Shown here: piece by piece, positions 8,962 through 16,804 of the stretch
Layout of the letters: each line of letters begins with the position of its first letter
How positions within the stretch are numbered: the first letter of the stretch is position 1
Assembly: GCA_964628285.1 (NCBI GenBank)
Contig: CAZVNP010000012.1
Coordinates: forward strand, 3,097 to 67,096
Direction of reading: 5' to 3'
Source: JAPLDP01 sp964628285
GTDB lineage: Bacteria; Bacteroidota; Bacteroidia; Bacteroidales; JAGONC01
Length of the DNA: 64,000 nucleotides
The notes under the pieces: model-generated
Databases searched by the model: none
What the model was told of the DNA's origin: nothing
Seen by the model: only the letters and a program-made list of their open reading frames with translations
Position numbers and translations under genes: made by a program

Positions 8962-9426
8962 CTACGGCAGCCATTTCAATCTCAAGAGGGCCCAATAACC
9001 GATAAGTATGGCTTCGGCGCAATCATCGTTCAGTGAAGTCGCTTTTTTATCACCGTACCTGTCAATAATTTCACCGGCCAGAGCGACAGCATGTTGTTTG
9101 GCGGTCCACCCATGGCGTCTGTCCTTAAGATCGAAAAGATCGTTGCGCCATTCCTCAGCATAGGTCTGAATAACAGGTATGTGTCTTCTGGAGGCTTCTT
9201 TCGTCCATAAGGCCCCGATTTCTCCGCCTCCTTCTATCGCCAGACAGGAGAGACCGGGCAGGTCATTGATTAATTTGGCGGCATCCTGTTTCAGCCGTTG
9301 TTTGTTGCCATAATTGTGCGACCGGTACCATAACAATCTGACCTCATCGCTGTAAAGTGCCAGGCCGGTTTTGACACCTACATCGACAGATAGCAGGAGT
9401 TTAATGTGTTGTTGTATGCCTTGCAT
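8962..9426 (-). CDS. small RuvC/RNase H-fold protein, function unknown
   Basis: I know no characterised function for this 154-residue protein. Its layout is that of a RuvC-like RNase H fold. Strand 1 carries an acidic residue (LLLSVDVGVKTGLALY, Asp15), the next core strand ends in Glu (CLAIEGGGE, Glu65), and the C-terminal helix begins with an acidic cluster (LNDDCAEAILIGYWAL, Asp134, Asp135, Glu138). These are the places where RuvC-type nucleases hold their metal ions, so a single-domain nuclease is plausible. No extra DNA-binding domain is present. It lies 77 bp upstream of htpG on the same strand and is divergent from ilvE. A housekeeping DNA or RNA processing role is only an inference. 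Confidence 0.7.
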   Translation of the reverse strand: MQGIQQHIKLLLSVDVGVKTGLALYSDEVRLLWYRSHNYGNKQRLKQDAAKLINDLPGLSCLAIEGGGEIGALWTKEASRRHIPVIQTYAEEWRNDLFDLKDRRHGWTAKQHAVALAGEIIDRYGDKKATSLNDDCAEAILIGYWALLRLKWLP

Positions 9427-9476
9427 GTGACAGGTTAAAAATATTATGACAGGCGGCCAAAATAATATAAATTTTT

Positions 9477-9484
9477 TAATTTTG
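9477..9484 (+). promoter_or_regulatory. -7 promoter box of ilvE
   Basis: TAATTTTG matches the Bacteroidota TAnnTTTG box and lies 44 bp before the ilvE ATG, in the divergent gap. No good -33 TTG is seen at 19-21 bp upstream. Confidence 0.5.
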
Positions 9485-9528
9485 TAGGGACACCATAAAT
9501 AAAATTAACCATATAAAAATATCAACCT

Positions 9529-10554
9529 ATGGATATCGATTGGAGAAGCCTGCCATTTGGGTATTTCAAGACGGATTACAATGTTCGCTGCTACTACCGT
9601 AATGGAGCGTGGGGAATATTGGAGACTTCATCATCCGAATTTATCAATATGCACATTGCAGCAACCTGTCTGCATTATGGCCAGGAGGCCTTTGAAGGCA
9701 TGAAGGTTTTCAGGGGTAAGGACGGGAAGCTGCGTCTTTTCAGGTGGGAAGAGAATGCCAAACGCATTCAGCGCTCCGGTGATGGCATTATGATGCCTCA
9801 TGTCCCACTGGATATTTTCAAAGAGGCTATCACCAGGGTTACCCTTTTGAACAAAAAATATATCCCTCCTTACGGCACCGGGGCGGCCTTATATCTCCGG
9901 CCTCTGTTATTGGGTACGGGTGCCGAGGTGGGTGTGAAACCTGCCAGGGAATATCTTTTTATGGTGTTTGCCGGTCCTGTTGGTCCTTATTTCAAAGAGG
10001 GTTTCAAACCTGTCAGCGTGCAGCTGGTGCATGACTATGACCGCGCGGCTCCCCTGGGTACCGGCCATATCAAGGTCGGAGGAAATTATGCCGCCAGCCT
10101 TAAACCGGCTGAGAGGGCTCGCAGTGAAGGCTATTCATCCGTGTTATTCCTCGATTCAAAAGAAAAGAAATACATCGATGAAGCCGGCCCGGCCAATTTC
10201 TTTGGCATCAAGAACAACACCTATGTGACTCCCGATTCAACGACCATCCTGCCTTCAATCATCAACATGAGCCTGCGCCAGCTGGCTGCCGATATGGGCT
10301 TTAAGGTCGAACGGCGTCATGTTCCCATCGAGGAACTGGAAGAGTTTGATGAAGTGGGGGCTTGCGGCACCGCCGCCGTCATATCGCCTATTGGTAAAAT
10401 TTACGACAGGGAAACAGGCAAGGTTTACGAATATTGTAAGGATGGCAAAGCAGGCCGTATCTCCCAGATACTTTATGATAAGTTATTCGCCATACAATAT
10501 GGTGAAGCACCGGATCCCTACGGATGGACAACGGTGATTGACGAAGAAGAGTGA
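9529..10554 (+). CDS. ilvE: branched-chain amino acid aminotransferase
   Basis: This 341-residue class IV PLP enzyme carries out the last step of leucine, isoleucine and valine synthesis and the first step of their breakdown, with glutamate/2-oxoglutarate as partner. Family marks include CLHYGQEAFEGMKVFRG near residue 45, LYLRPLLLGTG, the PLP lysine segment GHIKVGGNYAAS, EAGPANFFGIK and GACGTAAVISPIG near the end. The length fits the type II IlvE group common in Bacteroidota and eukaryotes. The gene stands alone on the plus strand and its stop directly abuts the convergent end of pyrF. Confidence 0.95.
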   Translation: MDIDWRSLPFGYFKTDYNVRCYYRNGAWGILETSSSEFINMHIAATCLHYGQEAFEGMKVFRGKDGKLRLFRWEENAKRIQRSGDGIMMPHVPLDIFKEAITRVTLLNKKYIPPYGTGAALYLRPLLLGTGAEVGVKPAREYLFMVFAGPVGPYFKEGFKPVSVQLVHDYDRAAPLGTGHIKVGGNYAASLKPAERARSEGYSSVLFLDSKEKKYIDEAGPANFFGIKNNTYVTPDSTTILPSIINMSLRQLAADMGFKVERRHVPIEELEEFDEVGACGTAAVISPIGKIYDRETGKVYEYCKDGKAGRISQILYDKLFAIQYGEAPDPYGWTTVIDEEE

Positions 10555-11385
10555 TCAGATAAAATGCCGCTCACTCATTGTTTGCGACATTTCCTTTTTC
10601 AGTTCCAGTGCCTGATGCCGGGCCTTTTCGGCAAAATCTTTTCCTGAGGAGGCAAAGATGATGTTCCGTGATGAGTTGACTATCAGTCCGCAATTTTCGT
10701 TAAATCCATAACGCACCACCTCTTCCAGGTTGCCTCCCTGGGCACCTATTCCCGGCACCAGCAGAAAATGCTCGGGAATAATTTCACGGATATTTGACAG
10801 CATCTCGCTCTTTGTTGCGCCGACCACATACATCATATTCTCATTGCTGCCCCATTGTCTTGATCTGAAGAGCACTTCTTCAAATATCTTCTGGTTGGAA
10901 GTGGTCTCGAGCATCTGAAAATCTGAGGCTCCCTTATTGGAAGTCAGAACGAGAAGAATAACCCATTTGTTTTTGTAAGAAAGAAAGGGACTGACGGAAT
11001 CTTCACCCATATATGGGGTGACCGTCACGGCGTCGAAATCGAGGGTCTCGAAAAAGGCTCTGGCATATTGCGAAGCCGTATTCCCAATGTCGCCCCGCTT
11101 GGCATCGGCAATGATATATATGTTCTTGTCACGTGAACGGATATGCCTGAGTGTTTTTTCAAGGCTTTTCCAGCCATCTGCCCCCAGGGACTCATAAAAG
11201 GCCATGTTGGGCTTGTAGGCAATAACCAGGTCGTATGTGGCATCAATGATCATCCTGTTAAAGGTAAAAATGGGATCGTCCTCGCTCATCAAGTGCTTCG
11301 GCAGCTTATTGTATTCCGTATCGAGGCCTATGCACAGGAATGAACCTTTGGATTTGACCTGTTCAACAATGTCGTTATAAGTCAT
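10555..11385 (-). CDS. pyrF: orotidine 5'-phosphate decarboxylase (type 2)
   Basis: The 276-residue product makes UMP from OMP in pyrimidine synthesis. FLCIGLDTEYNKLPKHL near the start and the catalytic IIADAKRGDIGNTASQYA segment (Lys and Asp charge network) mark it as the long type 2 form. MFVVGAT-like MYVVGATKSEM and LVPGIGAQGGNLEE are the phosphate-binding parts. It lies 12 bp after prfA and is the last gene of the purM-like/prfA/pyrF set. The gene order is one I associate with Bacteroidales genomes. Its end abuts that of the convergent ilvE with no spacer, so the two transcripts must overlap or end inside the genes. Confidence 0.96.
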   Translation of the reverse strand: MTYNDIVEQVKSKGSFLCIGLDTEYNKLPKHLMSEDDPIFTFNRMIIDATYDLVIAYKPNMAFYESLGADGWKSLEKTLRHIRSRDKNIYIIADAKRGDIGNTASQYARAFFETLDFDAVTVTPYMGEDSVSPFLSYKNKWVILLVLTSNKGASDFQMLETTSNQKIFEEVLFRSRQWGSNENMMYVVGATKSEMLSNIREIIPEHFLLVPGIGAQGGNLEEVVRYGFNENCGLIVNSSRNIIFASSGKDFAEKARHQALELKKEMSQTMSERHFI

Positions 11386-11397
11386 AATGCATCATTT

Positions 11398-12474
11398 TTA
11401 TTCAGTTTTGATAGTCTCTTTGAGCCGTTCGGCATTTTCTGCCATCTGGAGGCTATCGATCAATTCCTGTATGTCGCCATTCATTATGGAATGTAAGTTA
11501 TACAACGTGAGGTTAATGCGGTGGTCGGTCACGCGGCCTTGCGGATAATTGTATGTTCTGATTTTAGCGGAGCGGTCGCCTGTGGAGACGAGGGTTTTCC
11601 GGTGTGATGCAATGTCGGCCATGTATTTCTGGTAATGAAACTCGTAAATCCGGGTTCTCAGGACGCTCATGGCCCTCTCGAAGTTCTTAATCTGGGATTT
11701 CTGATCCTGGCATGTCACCACGATACCTGTGGGGATATGGGTCAGACGGACGGCCGAGTATGTGGTGTTGACCGACTGTCCTCCAGGTCCTGAGGAACAA
11801 TAGGTATCCTTGCGTATGTCTTCAGGATTGATGTCCACGTCCAATTCTTCAGCCTCGGGTAATACGGCCACGGTGGCGGCCGAAGTATGTATCCGGCCCT
11901 GTGTCTCGGTTTGCGGGACACGCTGGACACGGTGAACACCGGATTCATACTTCAACTGCCCGTATACATTCTCACCCTTCACTTTGAAAATGATTTCCTT
12001 GAAACCTCCGACAGTCCCCTCGGTGGAATCGATGTATTCGGTCTTCCAGTTTCTGTTCTCGCAGTATTTCACATACATCCTGTAAAGATCGCCCGCGAAA
12101 ATGCTGGCCTCATCACCACCGGTGCCGGCACGTATCTCGACGATGGCATTTTTAGCATCCTGCGGATCTTTGGGGACGAGCAGCAGTTTGATCTTATCTT
12201 CCAGTTCTTCTTTCTGCCTGTTTAAATCAAGGAGCTCTTCCTTGGCGAATATCCGGAAATCCTCGTCTTTTTCCTGGTACATGACATTGCGGGCCGACTG
12301 GATGTGGTTCAGGATGTTACGATAGGCCACATAGGCTTCCGCTATCGGACGCAAATCCTTATAATCCTTGCTGAGTTTAATGTATTTCTTCATATCGGCC
12401 ATGGCTTCCGGCGCATTCATTTTCTCCCCGATCTGAAGCCAATGTTTATATATTTCTTCCAGCTTTTCTAGCAT
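11398..12474 (-). CDS. prfA: peptide chain release factor 1
   Basis: The 358-residue protein reads UAA and UAG stop codons and triggers release of the finished peptide. The catalytic GGQ is in SSGPGGQSVNTTYSAVRLTH; the codon-reading segment of RF1 corresponds to RVPQTETQGRIHTSAATVAVLPE, where a P-x-T type motif is seen as PQTETQ. The helical N-terminal domain and C-terminal domain are complete, and the length is normal. It sits between the purM-like gene and pyrF on the same strand. A TAACTTTG box in the 119 bp gap upstream could give it its own promoter. Confidence 0.97.
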   Translation of the reverse strand: MLEKLEEIYKHWLQIGEKMNAPEAMADMKKYIKLSKDYKDLRPIAEAYVAYRNILNHIQSARNVMYQEKDEDFRIFAKEELLDLNRQKEELEDKIKLLLVPKDPQDAKNAIVEIRAGTGGDEASIFAGDLYRMYVKYCENRNWKTEYIDSTEGTVGGFKEIIFKVKGENVYGQLKYESGVHRVQRVPQTETQGRIHTSAATVAVLPEAEELDVDINPEDIRKDTYCSSGPGGQSVNTTYSAVRLTHIPTGIVVTCQDQKSQIKNFERAMSVLRTRIYEFHYQKYMADIASHRKTLVSTGDRSAKIRTYNYPQGRVTDHRINLTLYNLHSIMNGDIQELIDSLQMAENAERLKETIKTE

Positions 12475-12502
12475 AACACACTACACTTGAAATCGATCGC
12501 TG

Positions 12503-12510
12503 CAAAGTTA
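12503..12510 (-). promoter_or_regulatory. -7 promoter box before prfA
   Basis: The minus strand reads TAACTTTG (TAnnTTTG consensus), 29 bp before the prfA ATG. This would start a prfA-pyrF transcript separate from the purM-like gene. No -33 TTG at the right distance is visible. Confidence 0.45.
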
Positions 12511-12593
12511 CGAGAAATAAAGTTATGAATAGGAGTTATCCATGAGCACGCTCTAATTTTAAAGTGATTTTAAAAGCCGGAAAAGGAAAGGGG

Positions 12594-13763
12594 CTAATAC
12601 TCAAAAACGCCATACCCGGTTTTGATCGTCAGCTTTTTAGTGTCGGAGGCTTCGCAATGGCCAATGACACGGGCTTCAATGCCATATGCGCCTGATATGC
12701 GGGCTATTTCTTCAGATATCTCCTCGGTGGCATAAATCTCCATACGGTGTCCCATATTGAAAACCTGGTACATCTCTTTCCATGGAGTGCCGGATTGTTC
12801 CTGTATCATGAGAAAAACAGGTGGGGGTGCGAACAGGCTATCTTTAACAACATGAAGGTTCTTGATGAAATTAAGCACCTTTGTCTGCGCTCCTCCCGTG
12901 CAATGCACCAGTCCATGAATGTGAGGTCTCAGTTTTTTGATTATGTCACGTATTGCAGGGGCGTATGTTCGGGTAGGTGATAACATGAGTTGGCCGACAT
13001 CCATACCGGGTATGGTGGTGGCGGACCGGAGGTGCAGGGTGCCGCTGTATACCAGTTCGGTAGGGATGGAATCGTCATAGCTCTCGGGATAGGTGACCCC
13101 ATAATCACCCGACAGCATATCATGGCGTGCTGACGTGAGGCCGTTGCTGCCGATGCCGCTGTTATAATTTTCTTCATAAGAAGCTTTTCCGGACGATGCC
13201 AGACCGATGATGACATCACCGGCGGCGATGTTATCATTGGTGATGACTTCTGCCCTTTTCATCCTGGCGGTTACCGTTGAGTCGACGATGATGGTGCGCA
13301 CCAGGTCGCCGACATCGGCTGTTTCTCCCCCTGTTGACCATATGCCGATGCCCATGGTCCGCAGCCGTAAGAGATAGTCCTCCACACCGTGAATGATGGT
13401 TGCCACCACCTCACCAGGTATCTTCATTCTGTTCCGGCCGATGGTTGTCGAGAGCAGGATGTTGTCATAGCATCCTGTGCAGAGCAGGTCGTCGAGGTTC
13501 ATGACCACGGCATCCTGTGCGATGCCTTTCCACACCGACATGTCGCCTGTTTCCTTCCAGTAGATATAAGCCAGGGATGATTTCGTGCCGGCACCGTCTG
13601 CGTGCATGATATTGCACCACCGGGGATCACCGCCTAATATATCGGGCACCACTTTGCAAAAAGCCCCCGGGAACAGCCCTTTATCGAGTTCACGGATGGC
13701 ATGGTGGACGTCGTCTTTCGACGCCGACACACCCCTTTTGTCGTATTTCAAGGCATCTGACAT
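12594..13763 (-). CDS. purM: PurM-like AIR synthase
   Basis: With the start at 13763 (MSDALKYDKRGVSASKDDVH) the product has 389 residues. It belongs to the PurM/AIR synthase fold: KYDKRGVS at the N-terminus, the ATP- and metal-binding HADGAGTKSSLAY, DAVVMNLDDLLCTG, GETADVGD and GLASSGKASYEENYNSG in the C-terminal half. PurM closes FGAM to AIR in purine synthesis. The protein is longer than the approx. 345-residue E. coli form and diverges from it in places, as Bacteroidota members do, so the exact reaction is inferred. The gene follows the OmpA-family gene by 42 bp and precedes prfA. Confidence 0.85.
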   Translation of the reverse strand: MSDALKYDKRGVSASKDDVHHAIRELDKGLFPGAFCKVVPDILGGDPRWCNIMHADGAGTKSSLAYIYWKETGDMSVWKGIAQDAVVMNLDDLLCTGCYDNILLSTTIGRNRMKIPGEVVATIIHGVEDYLLRLRTMGIGIWSTGGETADVGDLVRTIIVDSTVTARMKRAEVITNDNIAAGDVIIGLASSGKASYEENYNSGIGSNGLTSARHDMLSGDYGVTYPESYDDSIPTELVYSGTLHLRSATTIPGMDVGQLMLSPTRTYAPAIRDIIKKLRPHIHGLVHCTGGAQTKVLNFIKNLHVVKDSLFAPPPVFLMIQEQSGTPWKEMYQVFNMGHRMEIYATEEISEEIARISGAYGIEARVIGHCEASDTKKLTIKTGYGVFEY

Positions 13764-13805
13764 TTCTGGCCGGAAAATCCCGGTATATACTGGCAAATGG
13801 ATAGA

Positions 13806-16262
13806 TTATTCAAAAATAAGCTCCGACTTGTCCTTGTCGAGCCTGAATTTGCCGAAGGCCCTGAGCACACTCTCTCCCATCATGGCCGGAACGGTGAGGT
13901 TATGCATGACGGTAGCCGTCACGTCGTTAATTGTTTTGTTGCCGATCCTCATCTCCTTAACATAGAAGACAGCTCTGTCAACAATGCTTCCTTCGGATAA
14001 TATTTTATTCACATCGCCCTCAAAATCATTTTTGGTGATGGCACCGTCTTTCAGCATTTTCATCGCGAAATCCAATGACACGTTTAATCCTCTTTCACTG
14101 GCAATATAAGTGACATCGGTTGAATTGCCGTTAATGATTGAAGGGATGATGATGGCTTCACCGGTACCCTGCTGGTATTTAACGATATCTTCGGCAGGAT
14201 TGACCACCACATCCACTTTAGCCGTGGGTTGTATTTCTTCTATCGTGGGCTTGGGAACGAAATCATTCCGTAAAACACGGAATTCCGTCCGTCTGTTAAG
14301 CTGATGTGCAGCTTCACGTTCGTCTACGGTGGGCAGGGAATCGATATATGAAACTGTGAGGTGGGTCCCCGCTTTGAAAGTATAGCCGTTGACGGTGATG
14401 TCTTTCTTCAGCAGACGCGGGACACGTTCGCCGTACCCTTTAGCCACCAGACGGTCGGGATCGATGCCACGGTCAATGAGGTAGTTGACGACCGATTCGG
14501 CTCTTTTCTGCGACAGGATGTCATTTCTTTCCTCGGTGTCACGGGCATCGGTATGTGATGCCAGCTCGATGACAATGGTGGGATTCAGATCCAGCGTCTT
14601 GATCAGCCCCTGCAACGAATCCTGATATTGTGGCTTGAGATCCCATTTGGCGAGATCATAACGTATTTCGGGAAGGATGACGGGCTCGCTGGGTATGGGT
14701 TGCAGCATGAAATCCTGAATGAAATCCTTGCTGCTTTCCTGACCTACCGTGGTTATTTTGGCCCCCGTATTAAAATAGTTTTCTTTCGAGGCAACCAGGT
14801 CATAAGTTGTGTTTTCATTGATCTGGCTTTCACTGAAACTGTAGAAACCCTTGGGGTCGGTCTTGGCTTCCACCGAGCTGCCGTCGGTGCCCACCAACCG
14901 TAATTTGGCTCCTTCGATATAGAGCAGGGTCAATTCGTCTTTTACCACTCCCGAGAGCTTGAAAATAACCGGCGGCATCTCAAAGGAATAAATGTCATCA
15001 CCGCCGCGTCCGCCTTTGCGGTTGGAAGTGAAAAAGCCACTTTCTTCTCCCGGTTTGAAAATGATACCGAAATCATCAGCATTCGAATTGATGGGGGGTT
15101 TCATGTTGACGGGTGTCGTCCATTTCCCGTCCTGGTAAATCGTTTTGAAAATATCGAGCCCCCCCATGCCGGGCAGCCTGTCTGAAGCAAAATACAATGT
15201 GGTGTCATCCCTGAGATAAGGAAACATCTCATCACCGACGGTGTTGATTTTCGGGCCAAGGTTGACAGGACGCCCGAAATCATCGTCGGCTTTATCGCGT
15301 GTGGCCATCCACAGATCTTTACCGCCGTAACCTCCCTCACGGTCGGATGAAAAGATGATCGTCAGTTCATCCTGGTTCAGAGTGGGATGACCCACCGTGA
15401 TGGATGTGTCATTGCCCAGGTTGACCCATTTGGGCGTCCCAAACGACCGTCCCTTGCTTGTCACCACATAGATCTGGCAACCCCGGTTCTCACCCTGTAC
15501 GACACTGCAACGGGTGAAGTACATTTTTGAAAAGTTGTCATTGAAGGTTGAAACACCCTCATTGGCCTTGCTGTTGATCTTTTCTTCCTTGTCAATAAGT
15601 ACGGGTGTGCTCCATACATTTTTCTTATCCGTCTTGGAATAGAACAGATCACTGAAATTCTGGCCGGTCCACTCATCCATGTCTTTTCCCGTCGCCCCGT
15701 CGCGTGTGGAGGTGAAAATGATCGAGTTGGAATATTTATCCGTAAAGGAAGGAGCGAAGTCATCGACTTTGGAGTTGATCTTGGTAAGAGGTTCCACTTT
15801 GTATTTTGAAGGAATGGTATCCCATTGCATGGCCAGTTGACACGATTTGACACCTTCAGGTCCTCTGGGATCGTCAGGAGCATGGTCGGAGTAATTGTTA
15901 TATTCGGTGATAGCCTCTTCGTAATCGCCATTGGCTTTGAGTGCGTCGGCCAGATAAAGATAGGCGAGGGGTTGCTTTCTTTGATATTTCATGCGGATGG
16001 CACGCTTATAGGCTGCTTCAGCTCTCCTGGTATCATCGATGAGCCTGTAACACTCGGCGATCTGATAGGCAATCCTGGCTTTTTCGGCTTTGTCTCTCTT
16101 GGTTTTGGAATAAGCTTTTTTATAATGGTCGATGGCAACATAATAGTGCTGGTCCAGAAACTCCTGGTCGGCGGCCTGGGTTTTTTTCTTCTGGGCCTGC
16201 AGTACCGCTGGGGTTAACAAGCATAAGATCAATCCGGTTATTATGAACGGGGTTAGTTTCAT
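13806..16262 (-). CDS. PorE-like OmpA/PD40 protein with retropepsin-like tail
   Basis: The 818-residue protein has a signal peptide (LILCLLTPAVLQAQ), TPR-like helices at about 30-125 (AIDHYKKAY, AEAAYKRAIRMKY), a PD40/WD40-like propeller at about 160-430 (repeats such as FTSTRDG, FSSDREGGYGGKDLWMA, FASDRLPGMGGLDIF, FTSNRKGGRGGDDIY), a carboxypeptidase-regulatory-like fold at about 435-520, and an OmpA domain at 529-670 with the peptidoglycan-binding segment ELASHTDARDTEERNDILSQKRAESV. This is the layout of PorE, a periplasmic T9SS component, so a similar role is inferred. Unusually, residues 701-818 look like a retropepsin-type domain whose catalytic D-T-G is replaced (TYIASERGLNVSL), ending with MMGESVLRAFGKFRLD. 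It lies upstream of the purM-like gene. Confidence 0.85.
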   Translation of the reverse strand: MKLTPFIITGLILCLLTPAVLQAQKKKTQAADQEFLDQHYYVAIDHYKKAYSKTKRDKAEKARIAYQIAECYRLIDDTRRAEAAYKRAIRMKYQRKQPLAYLYLADALKANGDYEEAITEYNNYSDHAPDDPRGPEGVKSCQLAMQWDTIPSKYKVEPLTKINSKVDDFAPSFTDKYSNSIIFTSTRDGATGKDMDEWTGQNFSDLFYSKTDKKNVWSTPVLIDKEEKINSKANEGVSTFNDNFSKMYFTRCSVVQGENRGCQIYVVTSKGRSFGTPKWVNLGNDTSITVGHPTLNQDELTIIFSSDREGGYGGKDLWMATRDKADDDFGRPVNLGPKINTVGDEMFPYLRDDTTLYFASDRLPGMGGLDIFKTIYQDGKWTTPVNMKPPINSNADDFGIIFKPGEESGFFTSNRKGGRGGDDIYSFEMPPVIFKLSGVVKDELTLLYIEGAKLRLVGTDGSSVEAKTDPKGFYSFSESQINENTTYDLVASKENYFNTGAKITTVGQESSKDFIQDFMLQPIPSEPVILPEIRYDLAKWDLKPQYQDSLQGLIKTLDLNPTIVIELASHTDARDTEERNDILSQKRAESVVNYLIDRGIDPDRLVAKGYGERVPRLLKKDITVNGYTFKAGTHLTVSYIDSLPTVDEREAAHQLNRRTEFRVLRNDFVPKPTIEEIQPTAKVDVVVNPAEDIVKYQQGTGEAIIIPSIINGNSTDVTYIASERGLNVSLDFAMKMLKDGAITKNDFEGDVNKILSEGSIVDRAVFYVKEMRIGNKTINDVTATVMHNLTVPAMMGESVLRAFGKFRLDKDKSELIFE

Positions 16263-16366
16263 TGTATTGAAGAATCGGATAAATTTAAGGAAAATTGAAT
16301 TCCAAACAGATGATGCAGTTTTTATCTCATAACGTAACCCATTTACATTTTAATATATCCGTGCCA

Positions 16367-16699
16367 TTATTTTACCACATGATTTTCTTTGTGAGTCATG
16401 TCAGGTGAGGTGTCGCCGCTGACGGCATGAGTTTCACCTGTCGCGCTGTCAGCCGGCCCGGTTTCCGTTGTGTTGGTCTTCTGATCACGATCGCCTGCAA
16501 CGTGTTTAATGGCATCGGCTTCATTTTGTATTTCCCGCGTCATGTCATTGGTGGCTTTTCTCAGATCATGAACGGCTTTGCCTATTTTCTTCGCCATTTC
16601 AGTCATTTTCCCGGGCCCGAATAAAAGAAACGCAACGAGCAGGATCACAAGAAGTTCACCGCCACCGATATCCAGAAACAACAAAAATGAATGACTCAT
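16367..16699 (-). CDS. tatA: Sec-independent translocase TatA/TatB-type
   Basis: The start at 16699 (MSHSFLLFLDIGGGE) gives 110 residues; an ATG 51 bp earlier would add residues overlapping the terminator hairpin. The single N-terminal span (LLVILLVAFLLF) is followed by the hallmark FGPGKMTEMAKKIGKAVHDL hinge and amphipathic helix, then a charged, disordered tail. TatA proteins form the pore through which folded twin-arginine substrates cross the inner membrane. The tail is longer than in a minimal TatA, so a TatB-like role is possible. No tatC is in the window. A terminator separates it from secDF upstream. Confidence 0.9.
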   Translation of the reverse strand: MSHSFLLFLDIGGGELLVILLVAFLLFGPGKMTEMAKKIGKAVHDLRKATNDMTREIQNEADAIKHVAGDRDQKTNTTETGPADSATGETHAVSGDTSPDMTHKENHVVK

Positions 16700-16734
16700 A
16701 CCCTGGCATAAAAACGCACCTGCAAAGGTAACAT

Positions 16735-16783
16735 AAAAAGTCCCGTTCAAATGCTACAGCATGCACCGGCATTAAAACGGGAC
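16735..16783 (-). terminator. terminator of secDF
   Basis: On the minus strand a 15 bp hairpin with two mismatches (outer arms GTCCCGTT and AACGGGAC at 16776-16783 and 16740-16747, inner arms AATGC/GCATT) is followed by a TTTTT run. It begins 21 bp after the secDF stop codon, which fits a rho-independent terminator. Confidence 0.85.
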
Positions 16784-16804
16784 TCGCCTGATGTTGTTCA
16801 TTTT

